Notes under the pieces: model-generated
Told to the model about the DNA's origin: nothing
The model's input: only the letters and a program-made list of their open reading frames with translations
Database searches by the model: none
Part shown: positions 17,743 to 25,638 of the stretch, piece by piece
Layout of the letters: every line of letters starts with the position of its first letter
Numbering within the stretch: the first letter of the stretch is position 1
Program-made: the position numbers and the translations under genes
From: Aeromonas caviae
GTDB taxonomy: Bacteria > Pseudomonadota > Gammaproteobacteria > Enterobacterales > Aeromonadaceae
NCBI RefSeq assembly: GCF_000819785.1
Contig: NZ_CDBK01000042.1
Coordinates: forward strand, 59,235-123,234
Reading direction: 5' to 3'
Length of the DNA stretch: 64,000 nucleotides

Positions 17743-18639
17743 ATGATCACGCTTACGAGAAACAAGATGCAGCAGCAGATCCGCGGCCGTCTGGCCCATG
17801 CACTCTCCTTCTTGCGCCACGATGGTGCCCACTTCGCCCAGTTTGTCTGGGGCCGCTTCCAGCAGGACAGATTGACGGTGACCGCCGGTTACCTGGCCTA
17901 TGTGACCCTGCTCTCCCTGGTGCCCATGATCGCCGTGGTGTTCGGCATGATGTCGGCCTTTCCGGTGTTCCAGAGCCTGAAGCAGGCGATGGAGCAGTTC
18001 GTCTATCACAACTTCGTCCCCACCGCAGGGGAGATGCTCAAGGAGTACATCGACGGCTTCGTGGCCAACGCCACCAACACCACGGCCGTCGGTATCGGTG
18101 CCCTGATCGTGGTGGCCCTGATGCTCATCTCGGCCATCGACAAGAACCTCAACTACATCTGGCGGTCCACCCGAAGCCGGCCCTTGGCCCAGGCATTCGC
18201 CATGTACTGGATGATCCTGACCCTGGGCCCCGTGCTCATCGGTGCCAGCATCGCCATCTCCTCCTACATTCTCTCGCTCAGGTTGTTCGCGGCTGACAGC
18301 CTGTTCGGTATCGGCTATCTGCTGCTGCGCAGCCTGCCGTTCCTCTTCTCCGTGCTCACCTTCCTGCTGATCTATACCGTGGTGCCCAACTGCCGCGTGC
18401 GGCTGACCCACGCCTTCATCGGTGCCCTGGTGGCGGCCACCCTGTTCGAGCTGGCCAAGCGCGGCTTTGCCATCTACATCACCAACTTCCCCTCCTACCA
18501 GGCCATCTATGGCGCCCTGGCGACCATTCCCATCCTGTTCGTCTGGGTGTATCTGAGCTGGCTGGTGGTGTTGCTGGGGGCCGAGACCACCGCCTGCCTC
18601 GGGGAGTACGAGAAGCCCGGTGCAGAGGAACTGGCCTGA
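17743..18639 (+). CDS. yihY: YihY/BrkB family inner membrane protein
   Basis: A 298-residue integral membrane protein of the UPF0761 family with about six transmembrane helices. Examples are [20 protein letters not shown], the [18 protein letters not shown] segment and a C-terminal [20 protein letters not shown]. It was once misassigned as RNase BN (rbn); that activity belongs to a different gene. The molecular function is unknown. The yihY-dtd-fabY order is the same as in E. coli. Confidence 0.92.
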   Translation: MITLTRNKMQQQIRGRLAHALSFLRHDGAHFAQFVWGRFQQDRLTVTAGYLAYVTLLSLVPMIAVVFGMMSAFPVFQSLKQAMEQFVYHNFVPTAGEMLKEYIDGFVANATNTTAVGIGALIVVALMLISAIDKNLNYIWRSTRSRPLAQAFAMYWMILTLGPVLIGASIAISSYILSLRLFAADSLFGIGYLLLRSLPFLFSVLTFLLIYTVVPNCRVRLTHAFIGALVAATLFELAKRGFAIYITNFPSYQAIYGALATIPILFVWVYLSWLVVLLGAETTACLGEYEKPGAEELA

Positions 18640-18711
18640 CGCCGGCCGGCCATCACACCGGATCCCGACACAAAGGGGTTGGCCCGGGCAGGGCAGTTAT
18701 TGGTAGCATCG

Positions 18712-18752
18712 ACGACCGCTCATCCCGCAGGATGGGCGGTCGTGCTGTTTTG
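18712..18752 (+). terminator. Strong hairpin between yihY and dtd
   Basis: A 14-bp stem (ACGACCGCTCATCC with GGATGGGCGGTCGT, one wobble) with a CGCA loop, followed by GCTGTTTT. The T-tract is offset, so termination may be incomplete. It ends just before the dtd ribosome binding site. Confidence 0.65.
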
Positions 18753-18765
18753 AGAGGAGAGGGAT

Positions 18766-19203
18766 GTGATTGCACTGATTCAGCGGGTCAGCGAGGCCAG
18801 CGTAACGGTAGAGGGAGAGGTGACCGGGGCCATCGGCCAGGGGTTGCTGGTGCTGCTCGGGGTGGAGCAGGGGGATGACGAGGCCAAGGCGGACAAGCTG
18901 CTGCACAAGGTGAGCGGTTATCGCATCTTCTCGGACGAGAACGGCAAGATGAACCTCAACGTGAGCCAGGTGAGCGGCAGCCTGCTGGTGGTCTCCCAGT
19001 TCACCCTGGCGGCGGATACCGGCAAGGGGATGAGACCCAGCTTCTCCGGTGGCGCCCATCCCGCAGATGCCGAGCGACTCTATGAGTACTTCGTGGCTCG
19101 CGCCAGGGAGAGCGGCGTGCCGACCGAAACCGGCCGCTTCGCCGCCGACATGAAGGTCAGGCTGCTCAACGACGGCCCCGTCACCTTCTGGCTGCAGGTA
19201 TAA
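18766..19203 (+). CDS. dtd: D-aminoacyl-tRNA deacylase
   Basis: Dtd hydrolyses D-aminoacyl-tRNA (and Gly-tRNA-Ala) to recycle the tRNA. The 145-residue protein matches the E. coli length. It has the SQFTLAADT active-site motif and the C-terminal [10 protein letters not shown] motif, whose Gly-Pro pair is inserted into the partner subunit of the dimer. The start is GTG at 18766, preceded by GAGAGGAGAGGG; the overlapping ATG at 18764 is out of frame and runs into a stop at once. Confidence 0.96.
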   Translation: MIALIQRVSEASVTVEGEVTGAIGQGLLVLLGVEQGDDEAKADKLLHKVSGYRIFSDENGKMNLNVSQVSGSLLVVSQFTLAADTGKGMRPSFSGGAHPADAERLYEYFVARARESGVPTETGRFAADMKVRLLNDGPVTFWLQV

Positions 19204-19268
19204 GGGTGGCAGGCAGGTCAGGACTCACCGGAGGGCAGGACGCGATGCCTGCACACTTCGCAGGTTCT

Positions 19269-19949
19269 TCACCCTGCCGGTGCTCGCCCGCCCAGGCTAA
19301 GCTGACGGGTCGCGTGCAGGATGACGTTGCGGTAGCCGGGCACGTCGTGGACGTGGGTCGGGCCTATCCACTCCTCTGCCAGTCGCAGAGCCTGTGCCTG
19401 TTCGAGCCGGGTGCGGGGCAGCAGATTGATGATGAGGGTGCCGCTCAGGCGGCTGGCCAGTGCCTGATAGAGCGGAGCCTGGAACAGCAGAAGGGGGTTG
19501 CCGTCCTGGCTGAACAAGTCCAGCAGCACCAGATCGTAGATCTCCTGGCTCTGGTGCAGGAAGTGCAGCGCATCGGCGTGATGCAGCCGAGGTGAGCCCC
19601 CTGACGAGGGGAGGAAGAACTGCTGGAACAGGGTGAGGATCTCGGCATCCAGATCCACGCAGTCGTGGTGGGCATCGGGCCAGCGTGCCGCCAGGTGACG
19701 GGTGAGATCCCCTCCGCCCAGCCCCAGCTCCAGGATCCTGCTTGCCTGCTTTGGCAACTGCTCCGCGATGCTCCGTTGATGAGGCAGACAGAGGCGGGCC
19801 GGTTGGTGGAGGCTCATGGCGGATTGCACCACGCCGTCCATTTCCAGCCAGCGATGACGGGCATTTTCAAGCACCGAAACGCGGCGTTCGGGTTTGGCAC
19901 TGAGGTGCAATAAGTGATCGGCTTGGTACGCTTGCAGATTGAAGTCCAT
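19269..19949 (-). CDS. SAM-dependent methyltransferase / spermidine-synthase-like protein
   Basis: A 226-residue Rossmann-fold protein. Motif I is ILELGLGGGDLTRHL, followed by VDLDAEIL (acidic end of beta 2), HHADALHFL and YDLVLLDLFSQDG, an arrangement typical of spermidine synthase-like proteins. No aminopropyl-acceptor signature was evident, so the substrate is unknown. The start at 19949 (MDFNLQAYQADHLL) is a guess: the frame stays open to 20108, but that extension covers the degenerate fabY copy. It is inserted between dtd and fabY, which are usually adjacent, on the opposite strand. Confidence 0.7.
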   Translation of the reverse strand: MDFNLQAYQADHLLHLSAKPERRVSVLENARHRWLEMDGVVQSAMSLHQPARLCLPHQRSIAEQLPKQASRILELGLGGGDLTRHLAARWPDAHHDCVDLDAEILTLFQQFFLPSSGGSPRLHHADALHFLHQSQEIYDLVLLDLFSQDGNPLLLFQAPLYQALASRLSGTLIINLLPRTRLEQAQALRLAEEWIGPTHVHDVPGYRNVILHATRQLSLGGRAPAG

Positions 19950-19985
19950 GAATTTGCACGGCAAGATGGCTTTCGACCAGTGTAA

Positions 19986-20106
19986 CTCAAGGATGTTGTT
20001 ATGTACCGGGTGGTCACCCCCCAAACGGCAGCCTAGCTGGATACCTACTACAGGCTGCGCCGGGAGAAATGGTTGCGTCAGTCCTTCCATCTGCCAGTCG
20101 GCGCAC
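19986..20106 (+). pseudogene. Degenerate duplicate of the fabY 5' end
   Basis: From ACTCAAGGAT through ATG 20001 this stretch repeats the ribosome binding site and first ~35 codons of fabY, 122 bp upstream of the real copy. Translated from 20001 it reads MYRVVTPQTAA, stop, LDTYYRLRREKWLR, then FHLPVG. The real FabY reads MYRVVTPETPA, E, LDAYYQLRWELLR, then FNLPLG. A TAG replaces codon 12, so it cannot give the full protein. It looks like a remnant of a tandem duplication, or of a lost paralog, in the intergenic region shared with the methyltransferase gene. Confidence 0.85.
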
Positions 20107-20122
20107 ACTCAAGGATCGCTTT

Positions 20123-21031
20123 ATGTACCGGGTAGTCACCCCAGAAACACCAGCGGAGCTGGATGCTTACTATCAGTTGCGCTGGGAACTACTGCGCAAA
20201 CCCTTCAATCTGCCCCTTGGCTCCGAGCGTGACGAGTACGATACCGTCGCCATTCATCGGCTGATGCTCTCACCCGACGGAACGCCCATCGCCGTGGGTC
20301 GCCTCTTTGTGGGCGGCGATGAAGCCCAAATCCGCTTTATGGCGCTGCGACCCGAATTTCGCGGCCAGGGGCTGGGCGCCCGCATGGTGGAAGATCTCGA
20401 GCAGCTTGCCCGCGACGAGAAGGTGAAACGGCTGGTGATGAACGCCCGCCAGGAGGCGGTGGAGTTCTATCGCCGCTGCGGCTTCCTCGAGGTAGGGGAA
20501 GGCCCCGTCTCCTTCGGCCGCATCCCTCACCGCCAGATGATCAAGTCCCTGAGTCCCATGCAGACCATCCAATACCGTCCGGAGTGGTGCCAGGATCTCA
20601 CCACCCGCTGGTCGCGGGGTATTCCCATCAGCGAGAAGATGGGGGTGCACATCACCCACTACGATGGCCAGACCTTCCACCTCAAGGCCAACCTGGCGGC
20701 CAATCTCAACGTCCACGACACCATGTTCGCCGGCAGCATTTACAGCCAGTGCGTGCTGGCGGGCTGGGGTCTTATCTGGTTGCAGCTCAAAGAGGCAGGG
20801 CTGGGAGGGGATACCGTGCTGGCCGAGGGCAACATCAAGTATTACCGGCCGGTGAGCGAAGAGCCGGAGGCGCGGGTGGCCCGGGAGGGCATGCCTGCCG
20901 TGCTCGAGCCGCTGAGGGGCGGAGAATCCGCCAAATTCAGCCTGCGGGTGCAGCTGTTCAGCGGCCGCAAGCTGGCGGTGGAGTTTGTCGGTCAGTACGT
21001 GGTGCTGCCCATCAAGCGCGGCGCACGCTGA
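20123..21031 (+). CDS. fabY: FabY/YiiD: GNAT domain fused to hotdog thioesterase-like domain
   Basis: A two-domain protein of 302 residues. Residues 1-~140 are a GNAT acetyltransferase domain with the acetyl-CoA loop RGQGLGARMVEDLE and the late motif ARQEAVEFYRRCGF. Residues ~150-302 are a YiiD-type hotdog domain (NVHDTMFAGSIYSQCVLAGW). E. coli FabY (YiiD) is reported to support initiation of fatty acid synthesis; the name is also used for an unrelated Pseudomonas ketosynthase. ATG 20123 has AAGGA upstream. A degenerate copy of its 5' end precedes it. Confidence 0.9.
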   Translation: MYRVVTPETPAELDAYYQLRWELLRKPFNLPLGSERDEYDTVAIHRLMLSPDGTPIAVGRLFVGGDEAQIRFMALRPEFRGQGLGARMVEDLEQLARDEKVKRLVMNARQEAVEFYRRCGFLEVGEGPVSFGRIPHRQMIKSLSPMQTIQYRPEWCQDLTTRWSRGIPISEKMGVHITHYDGQTFHLKANLAANLNVHDTMFAGSIYSQCVLAGWGLIWLQLKEAGLGGDTVLAEGNIKYYRPVSEEPEARVAREGMPAVLEPLRGGESAKFSLRVQLFSGRKLAVEFVGQYVVLPIKRGAR

Positions 21032-21048
21032 CCCCTGATGTTCACAGC

Positions 21049-21076
21049 AACAAGGCCTCTTCGCGAGGCCTTGTTC
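21049..21076. terminator. Bidirectional hairpin between fabY and AsmA-family gene
   Basis: AACAAGGCCTC pairs with GAGGCCTTGTT around a short loop, immediately beside the minus-strand stop at 21078. The T-tracts are short, so strength is uncertain. Confidence 0.65.
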
Positions 21077-21077
21077 G

Positions 21078-23138
21078 TTATTGGGCGGCGGGTGGCCGTG
21101 GGCGCCAGAGCGGGCCGCTTCGTCCCTGGGCGGGGTAGCTCACACCCGCCTCCCAGCCACAGGCGTCCTGTCCCGTGGGGAAACTCCAGCCCAGGTCGGG
21201 CGCATTGAGGGGGCCGCGCCAACGGGCGAGCAGCTCGGCGCAGCGCCCCTTGTTCAGGACCCCGAGGTCGAGCTGCCACTGGTCTGCGGCCAGGTCGACA
21301 CCCCCTTGCAGTGCCAGCAGGTGGGTGATGGTGGAGGCACCGCCTTGCTCGATCCGCACCTTGCCCTGCTCCGCCCTGGCATCCAGCCTGATCTGATAGA
21401 AGGGGGTGTCTCCGCGTTGCATCGCCTGCCACAGCGTCTGCGGTGTCAGATCGGGGGGGGTCTGCTCCCTGAACCAGTCATCCAGCAGGGGGTCGATGCC
21501 GACCTTGTCCCAGAAGGGATCCTTGCTCTCCAGGCTCAGGCTGCCCTGAAGGGTCCGGCGCCAGTTGGCCGTCTGCTCGCCGGGCTGCACGTTGAGGTCG
21601 GCCTGCAGATCTGCCGCCAGATCCACCTTGCCCGCGAAGGAGACGGGGGAGTGCAGCAACTTGCCCCACTGCTCCAGATCCAGCTGCTTGCCCTGCAACT
21701 GCAGGCGGCTCTCCTGCCCGGGCGTTCTGCCCCACTGGCCGCTCAGGTTGAGGGAGCCCTCGTCGGGCAGGGAGGTGGCGAGGGTGTTGAGCTGCCAGGA
21801 GCTGGGGGTCAGCTCGCCATCCAGGGTGCCGTTGCGGGCACTGAGACCGTCCCACACCAGCTCGAACCACTTGCTCTCGATGCGGGCGCGCCCCAGCAGG
21901 GGGCCTGGTTGGTTGCCCCGCAGGGCGAGATCGTTCAGGTAGAGTTGCCAGCCAGTCAGGGAGAGGGGCAGGGTGTCGTCGAAAGAGAGCACCTTGAGCT
22001 TGTCGAAGGCCAGTTTGCGGATGTCGATCTGTTGCGGGCGCCAGCCCTGCCAATCCTGCCACCACCCCTGGGGCAAGCTGATGTCCATGCCGCTCAGGGC
22101 CAGATCCTTCAGGACGAGCTTCTGCTGCTGGGTGTCGAGGGCCAGCTCGACGTTGAACTCCCCTTCGTATGCCTTGCCCCGCAGCTCGGCATCCAGCTGC
22201 CGGGGGGAGAAGGCGAGCTTGCCCTCGACGGCCTCAAGCTGGAACAGGCCGCGGCCTATGTCGCCCAGGGTGCCCGCCAGATAGCCGCTGGGCTGGCTGC
22301 CCGCCTGCCAGTCGAAGGCGGTGAGCTGGCCGTTGAAGTTGTTGAGGGAGAGCTCCTGATCGATGGCATTGATGCTCACCTGGGCAAGCTGACCCCTGTC
22401 CAGGGTGATGCGGCGCAGGGGGAACTCGCCAGGGGGTATGTCACCAAGCTCGAGGCGCATGGCGCGGGCCTTGAGATCGTGCAGTTGCAGGCTGCGCTCT
22501 GGCCAGTTCAGCACCATGCCGGTCTCGAGCAGGCCGTCGAACAGGTTGGTGGTCAGTCTGTCGGTGCTGAGCACCTGCCCCTCCAGCCGCCCCTTGAGGC
22601 TGAGACGGGCTAGGGTGAACATGGGGGTCTCCAGCTGGTTGATGCCCAGGGTGAGGTTGGCCTGGGGCTGGCGTCTCGGGTCGATCAGTTCCCAGTCACT
22701 CAGGGACGCACTGAGGCCGCGCAGGGTCAGGGCCTCGCTCTGCAGGCTCAGGTTGTCGATGGTGCTGTCGCTGATGGTGAGGGAGTGAACCGGCAGGCTT
22801 GGCAACTGGTTGGGGAGCGGCAGCTTGATGACGGGACGGATGAGGTCCAGGTGGGCGATGCGCACATCCCGGTTCAACCAGTCGATGTGCTCGATCTCCA
22901 GATAGAGTTTTTCCAGCTGTACCGCATCCCCATAGCGCACCTGTTCCGCCAGCAGGGTGTAGGGGTGCAGCGGATTGAACACCAGCCGGCCAATGGTGAC
23001 GGGCACCCCGGTCTGCTGGCTGAGCCAGTTGGCGATGGGGCCTTTGGCGCGCTCGGCATCGAACAGGCCGAGACCGACCCAGACAAAGAGCAGCAGGAAG
23101 GCAAAGGTGTAGAGCAGGCCGCGCAGCCAGGAATTCAT
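21078..23138 (-). CDS. AsmA family protein (YicH-like)
   Basis: A 686-residue envelope protein with one N-terminal membrane anchor (about 8-25, LYTFAFLLLFVWVGLGLF). A long beta-rich periplasmic region of AsmA/TamB type follows, containing the AsmA N-terminal signature (TGVPVTIGRLVFNPL) and DIRLAHLDLIRP-like strands. The segment ISLPQGWWQDWQGWRPQQID parallels E. coli YicH. AsmA-like proteins form bridge-like grooves and are implicated in phospholipid or outer-membrane homeostasis; the specific role here is unknown. A good AGGAGG lies 8 bp upstream. It follows recG on the same strand, separated by two degenerate copies of the recG 3' end. Confidence 0.85.
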   Translation of the reverse strand: MNSWLRGLLYTFAFLLLFVWVGLGLFDAERAKGPIANWLSQQTGVPVTIGRLVFNPLHPYTLLAEQVRYGDAVQLEKLYLEIEHIDWLNRDVRIAHLDLIRPVIKLPLPNQLPSLPVHSLTISDSTIDNLSLQSEALTLRGLSASLSDWELIDPRRQPQANLTLGINQLETPMFTLARLSLKGRLEGQVLSTDRLTTNLFDGLLETGMVLNWPERSLQLHDLKARAMRLELGDIPPGEFPLRRITLDRGQLAQVSINAIDQELSLNNFNGQLTAFDWQAGSQPSGYLAGTLGDIGRGLFQLEAVEGKLAFSPRQLDAELRGKAYEGEFNVELALDTQQQKLVLKDLALSGMDISLPQGWWQDWQGWRPQQIDIRKLAFDKLKVLSFDDTLPLSLTGWQLYLNDLALRGNQPGPLLGRARIESKWFELVWDGLSARNGTLDGELTPSSWQLNTLATSLPDEGSLNLSGQWGRTPGQESRLQLQGKQLDLEQWGKLLHSPVSFAGKVDLAADLQADLNVQPGEQTANWRRTLQGSLSLESKDPFWDKVGIDPLLDDWFREQTPPDLTPQTLWQAMQRGDTPFYQIRLDARAEQGKVRIEQGGASTITHLLALQGGVDLAADQWQLDLGVLNKGRCAELLARWRGPLNAPDLGWSFPTGQDACGWEAGVSYPAQGRSGPLWRPRPPAAQ

Positions 23139-23168
23139 CAGTGCTTTCCTCCTGTTTCTGTTGCTTGG

Positions 23169-23504
23169 TCAGGCATTCGAGTAGTGATCCCGTAGACCGA
23201 GCCTGCATCGTATCAAGGGTTCGACATGGCTCGGGTGTTTATTCATCAGGCAAGGTGACCCTCTTCTGCATCTGCCCTGGTCAAGCATTGGAGTAGTGGT
23301 CTCGCAGGCCCAGCCAGCGGCGGATCAGGGGCTCGACATGGCTCGGGTGTTTATCCATCAGGCAAGGTGACCCTCTTCTGCATCTGCCTTGGTCAAGCAT
23401 TGGAGTAGTGGTCTCGCAGGCCCAGCCAGCGGCGGATCAGGGGCTCGACATGCGCCGGGTGTTTGTCCATCAGGAAGCGCGCCATCTTCTGCACCTGAGG
23501 GATG
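23169..23504 (-). repeat. Three tandem 112-bp copies of the recG 3' end
   Basis: Units start at 23169, 23281 and 23393, giving an exact period of 112 bp. The unit at 23393-23504 is the genuine 3' end of recG, including codons for HPAHVEPLIRRWLGLRDHYSNA and the stop. The middle unit matches it without a difference over the first 60 bp. The outer unit (23169-23280) is more diverged there but agrees with the middle unit over the other half (GGCAAGGTGACCCTCTTC and flanks), where recG itself differs. The two extra units lie outside the coding region, between recG and the AsmA gene. Confidence 0.93.
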
Positions 23505-25462
23505 AGTGGCTGGTCGCGCACCAGATCGGCGATCTTGAGATCGGCCAGGCCGGTCTGGCGGGTACCGAGCAGCTCGCCTGGGCCACGCAGCTCCAGATCC
23601 CGCTGGGCGATGAGAAAGCCGTCGTTGGTCTCCCGCAGCACCCCGAGGCGGCTCTGGGCCGTCTTGGACAAGGGGGCATGATAGAGCAGCACGCAGTGAG
23701 AGGCCACCGACCCCCGCCCGACCCGGCCGCGGAGCTGGTGCAACTGGGCCAGCCCCAGCCGCTCCGGGTTTTCGATGATCATCAGGCTGGCATTGGGCAC
23801 ATCCACCCCCACCTCGATGACGGTGGTGGCGACCAGCAGTTGCAGTATGCCCGCCTTGAACTCCTCCATCACCCGCTGTTTCTCGACGGGGCGCATCCGG
23901 CCGTGTACCAGGCCGATGTGCAGGCCGGGCAGCAGGGTTTGCAGCTCGGCGGCAGTGTCTTCGGCGGCCTGGCACTCCAGCACCTCCGACTCCTCGATCA
24001 GGGTGCAGACCCAGTAGGCCTGCTTGCCCTCCTCGCAGGCGAGCCTCACCCGCTCGATCACATCCTGGCGGCGACTGTCTGGCAGGGCGACCGTGGTAAT
24101 GGGAGTGCGGCCCGGCGGCAGCTCGTCGATGATGGAGGTGTCGAGGTCCGCATAGGCGGTCATCGCCAAGGTGCGGGGGATGGGGGTGGCGGTCATGATG
24201 AGCTGGTGGGGATGCACCCCTTCCCGCTCCCCTTTTTCTCGCAGGGCGAGGCGCTGATGCACGCCGAACCTGTGCTGTTCATCGATGATGACCAGGGCGA
24301 GGCGCTGGAATACCACCTGCTCCTGGAAGATGGCGTGGGTGCCCACCACCATCTTGACGCTGCCGTCCGCGATGGCGGCCAGCGCCTCTTCCCGCGCCTT
24401 GCCCTTCTGCTTGCCCGCCAGCCAGCCCACCTTGATGCCGAGCGGCTCCAGCCACCTGGCGAAGTTGATGGCGTGCTGTTCGGCCAGCAGCTCGGTCGGG
24501 GCCATCAGCCCCACCTGGCAGCCGTTGCCGATGGCCTGCAGGGCGGCCAGCGCCGCGACCAGCGTTTTACCTGAGCCCACGTCCCCCTGCACCAGCCGCA
24601 TCATGGGGTGGCTCTGTTGCAGATCCCTGGCTATCTCCGCCACCACCCGGCTCTGGGCGCCGGTGGGGGTGAACGGCAGGGCGCCGAGCAGCTGTTCGAC
24701 CAGCTTGGGTGCGGGTTTGAGGGCGCGGGCGAGCTGGTTCTGAGCCTGGGCGCGTACCTTCAAGACCGAGAGGTTGTGGGCCAGCAGCTCTTCCAGTACC
24801 AGCCGCTGCTGTGCCGGGTGCTGGCCGCTCTCGAGCAGGGCCAGCGCCACCGAGGGAGGCGGGCGGTGCAGCAGCTTCAGGGCGGCGGCCAGATCGATCT
24901 GCTGGGGATAGAGGCCGGCAGGCAGCAGCTCCTCGACCCCGTAGAGGTCGAGCTGGGCCAGGGCCTGATCCGTGAGGCTGCGCAGGGTGAGCTGGCGCAG
25001 CCCCTCTGTGGTGGGGTAGACGGGGGTGAGGGCCTCTTCGGTCTGGCCGGCCTGCTCCTCGCCGAGCAGCTTGTACTCGGGGTGGGCCATCTCCAGGCCG
25101 TACTTGCCGGGACGGGTCTCGCCGAAGCAGCGGATAAGGCGGCCCTGGGCCAGGCTGTTTTTCTGGGCAGCGGTGAAATTGAAGAAGCGCAGGGTCAGGC
25201 TGCCGGTGCCGTCGCTGATACGGCACACCAGCATGCGGCGGCGCCCCATCACCAGCTGGGTGTCCTGGATCTCGCCCTCGACGGCACCGTGCAGGCCGGG
25301 CGGCAGATCGCCGATGGGCCACACCTGGGTGCGGTCCTCGTAGCGCAGGGGGAGGTGGAACAGCAGATCCTGCACCGTGGCCAGCCCCAGCCGCTCGAGT
25401 TTCTCCAGCATCTTGCTGCCGACACCCTTGAGGCTATCGAGAGAGATTTTATCCAATTTCAT
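23393..25462 (-). CDS. recG: ATP-dependent DNA helicase RecG
   Basis: RecG remodels stalled replication forks and branched recombination intermediates. The 689-residue protein (E. coli 693) has the N-terminal wedge OB-fold (YEDRTQVWPIGDL, then RMLVCRISDGTGSLTLRFF) and two superfamily 2 helicase domains. Motifs are Walker A GDVGSGKT, Ia APTELLAEQH, II DEQHRFG, III MTATPIPRTL, V VATTVIEVGVDVPNA and VI QLRGRVGRG. The C-terminus ends YSNA as in E. coli. ATG 25462 was chosen; TTG 25465 is an alternative and no strong ribosome site is visible. Confidence 0.97.
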   Translation of the reverse strand: MKLDKISLDSLKGVGSKMLEKLERLGLATVQDLLFHLPLRYEDRTQVWPIGDLPPGLHGAVEGEIQDTQLVMGRRRMLVCRISDGTGSLTLRFFNFTAAQKNSLAQGRLIRCFGETRPGKYGLEMAHPEYKLLGEEQAGQTEEALTPVYPTTEGLRQLTLRSLTDQALAQLDLYGVEELLPAGLYPQQIDLAAALKLLHRPPPSVALALLESGQHPAQQRLVLEELLAHNLSVLKVRAQAQNQLARALKPAPKLVEQLLGALPFTPTGAQSRVVAEIARDLQQSHPMMRLVQGDVGSGKTLVAALAALQAIGNGCQVGLMAPTELLAEQHAINFARWLEPLGIKVGWLAGKQKGKAREEALAAIADGSVKMVVGTHAIFQEQVVFQRLALVIIDEQHRFGVHQRLALREKGEREGVHPHQLIMTATPIPRTLAMTAYADLDTSIIDELPPGRTPITTVALPDSRRQDVIERVRLACEEGKQAYWVCTLIEESEVLECQAAEDTAAELQTLLPGLHIGLVHGRMRPVEKQRVMEEFKAGILQLLVATTVIEVGVDVPNASLMIIENPERLGLAQLHQLRGRVGRGSVASHCVLLYHAPLSKTAQSRLGVLRETNDGFLIAQRDLELRGPGELLGTRQTGLADLKIADLVRDQPLIPQVQKMARFLMDKHPAHVEPLIRRWLGLRDHYSNA

Positions 25463-25585
25463 CAATTAGATGCCCGAAAACACTGTAAATATGTCCAGAT
25501 GATAGGGGTTGTTGCGGCCTCGATGCAAGCCGCGTTGTGCCGTTCCGGGCTGGTGGGCAAGGGAGTGGGGGGAGGGTCATCCATG

Positions 25586-25616
25586 AAAAAGGCCTGCCGG
25601 AAACGGCAGGCCTTTT
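25586..25616 (-). terminator. Terminator after pssA
   Basis: AAAAGGCCTGCCG pairs with CGGCAGGCCTTTT around a 4-nt loop. On the minus strand a five-T run follows. The stem begins about 22 bp past the pssA stop. Confidence 0.9.
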
Positions 25617-25638
25617 CACTGACGGGGCGCCCTGGCGG

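Noticed and set aside
15790..18411. An 873-codon open frame opposite typA and yihY
   Set aside because: Entirely antisense to two well-supported genes and without recognisable domains.
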